This document shows positions 6,025-6,408 of a stretch of DNA of 6,408 nucleotides, in pieces. The stretch is from positions 1 through 6,408 of the forward strand of contig JAGLBH010000104.1 of NCBI GenBank assembly GCA_018260285.1, in the 5' to 3' direction. The stretch's first letter is position 1; each line of letters starts with the position of its first letter. The notes below the pieces were generated by a model. The model saw only the letters and a program-made list of their open reading frames with translations, did not search any database and had not been told where the DNA came from. The stretch is from Arthrobacter sp. (lineage in GTDB: Bacteria; Actinomycetota; Actinomycetes; Actinomycetales; Micrococcaceae). The position numbers were made by a program, and so were the translations under genes.

Positions 6025-6408
6025 CGCCCGTCCAGCTCCAGGAGATCCCGGGCCTTCTCCACGTCCTCGGCGATCTGCGCCACGAGCTTCTCAATCCCCT
6101 CGAATGCCACCATGCCGCGCAGCCGGTGGGTGAACTCGACCGTGATCATCTGCCCGTACAGGTTGAAGTCCTCGACGGCCTCCCCCTCGGGCCGCCCGAG
6201 GACATGGGCCTCGACGGTCACGCGGGTCACGCCGTCGAACGTCGGGTTCTTGCCCACAGAGACGGCGGCGGGCCAGCGGGCCCCGGCCTCGTCGGTGAGC
6301 CACCCCGCGTAGACGCCCTCCCCCGGGATGAGGCCGTGGGCGTCGGGAGAGAGGTTTGCCGTGGGGAACCCGAGCTCGCGCCCGCGGGCGAAGCCGTGCA
6401 CCACCTCG
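6021..6408 (-). CDS. ribF: RibF riboflavin kinase/FAD synthetase, C-terminal part (5' end outside the window)
   Basis: RibF makes FMN from riboflavin and ATP (C-terminal kinase domain) and then FAD (N-terminal adenylyltransferase domain). Only the last 128 or so codons are in the window. They are the riboflavin-kinase domain: VVHGFARGRELGFPTANLSP opens it, with the PTAN signature whose Thr and Asn bind ATP/Mg and flavin. GEGVYAGWL follows, then AVSVGKNPTFDGVTRVTVEAH, a near-universal stretch of the family that includes the catalytic Glu in the VEAH region. Next are DFNLYGQ, VEFTHRLRGMVAFEG and the C-terminal helix IEKLVAQIAEDVEKARDLL. The frame is open to the window edge and ends in TGA at 6023-6021. 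Neighbouring rpsO is a common actinobacterial arrangement. The adenylyltransferase half cannot be judged from here. Confidence 0.95.
   Translation of the reverse strand, partial: EVVHGFARGRELGFPTANLSPDAHGLIPGEGVYAGWLTDEAGARWPAAVSVGKNPTFDGVTRVTVEAHVLGRPEGEAVEDFNLYGQMITVEFTHRLRGMVAFEGIEKLVAQIAEDVEKARDLLELDGR

Overview
The window is a GC-rich, gene-dense piece of bacterial chromosome in which every supported gene lies on the minus strand. Gene order, GTG and TTG starts, base composition and protein sequence point to an actinobacterium. The extra phosphatase gene and the style of the proteins suggest something near Actinomyces/Schaalia, but that finer placement is inference and only tentative.

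In the direction of transcription (high to low coordinates) the layout is: the 3' part of ribF (riboflavin kinase/FAD synthetase); a 141-base leader with hairpins; rpsO (ribosomal protein S15); a rho-independent terminator and a structured 238-base leader; pnp (polynucleotide phosphorylase); an M16 zinc-peptidase gene broken by a frameshift; a low-molecular-weight protein-tyrosine-phosphatase-like gene; dapB (4-hydroxy-tetrahydrodipicolinate reductase); and the 5' part of a gene for a small two-helix membrane protein with a TPR-like C-terminus that runs off the window. From pnp to position 1 the genes are separated by at most about 10 bases or overlap by 4 bases, so they look like one transcription unit whose expression is set mainly by the rpsO and pnp leaders.

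Functionally this is a housekeeping cluster: flavin cofactor synthesis, a small-subunit ribosomal protein, RNA turnover, a mitochondrial-processing-peptidase-like protease, and a lysine/diaminopimelate step needed for cell-wall peptidoglycan. The rpsO-pnp-M16-dapB order is familiar in actinobacteria. The phosphatase between the protease and dapB is the accessory element.

I see no mobile element, CRISPR array, tRNA, rRNA or novel defence system. The points most worth checking are the frameshift at the domain boundary of the M16 gene, a roughly 14-residue in-frame gap in the nucleotide-binding half of DapB, the phosphatase coupled to the protease by an ATGA overlap, and the hairpin-rich leaders of rpsO and pnp.
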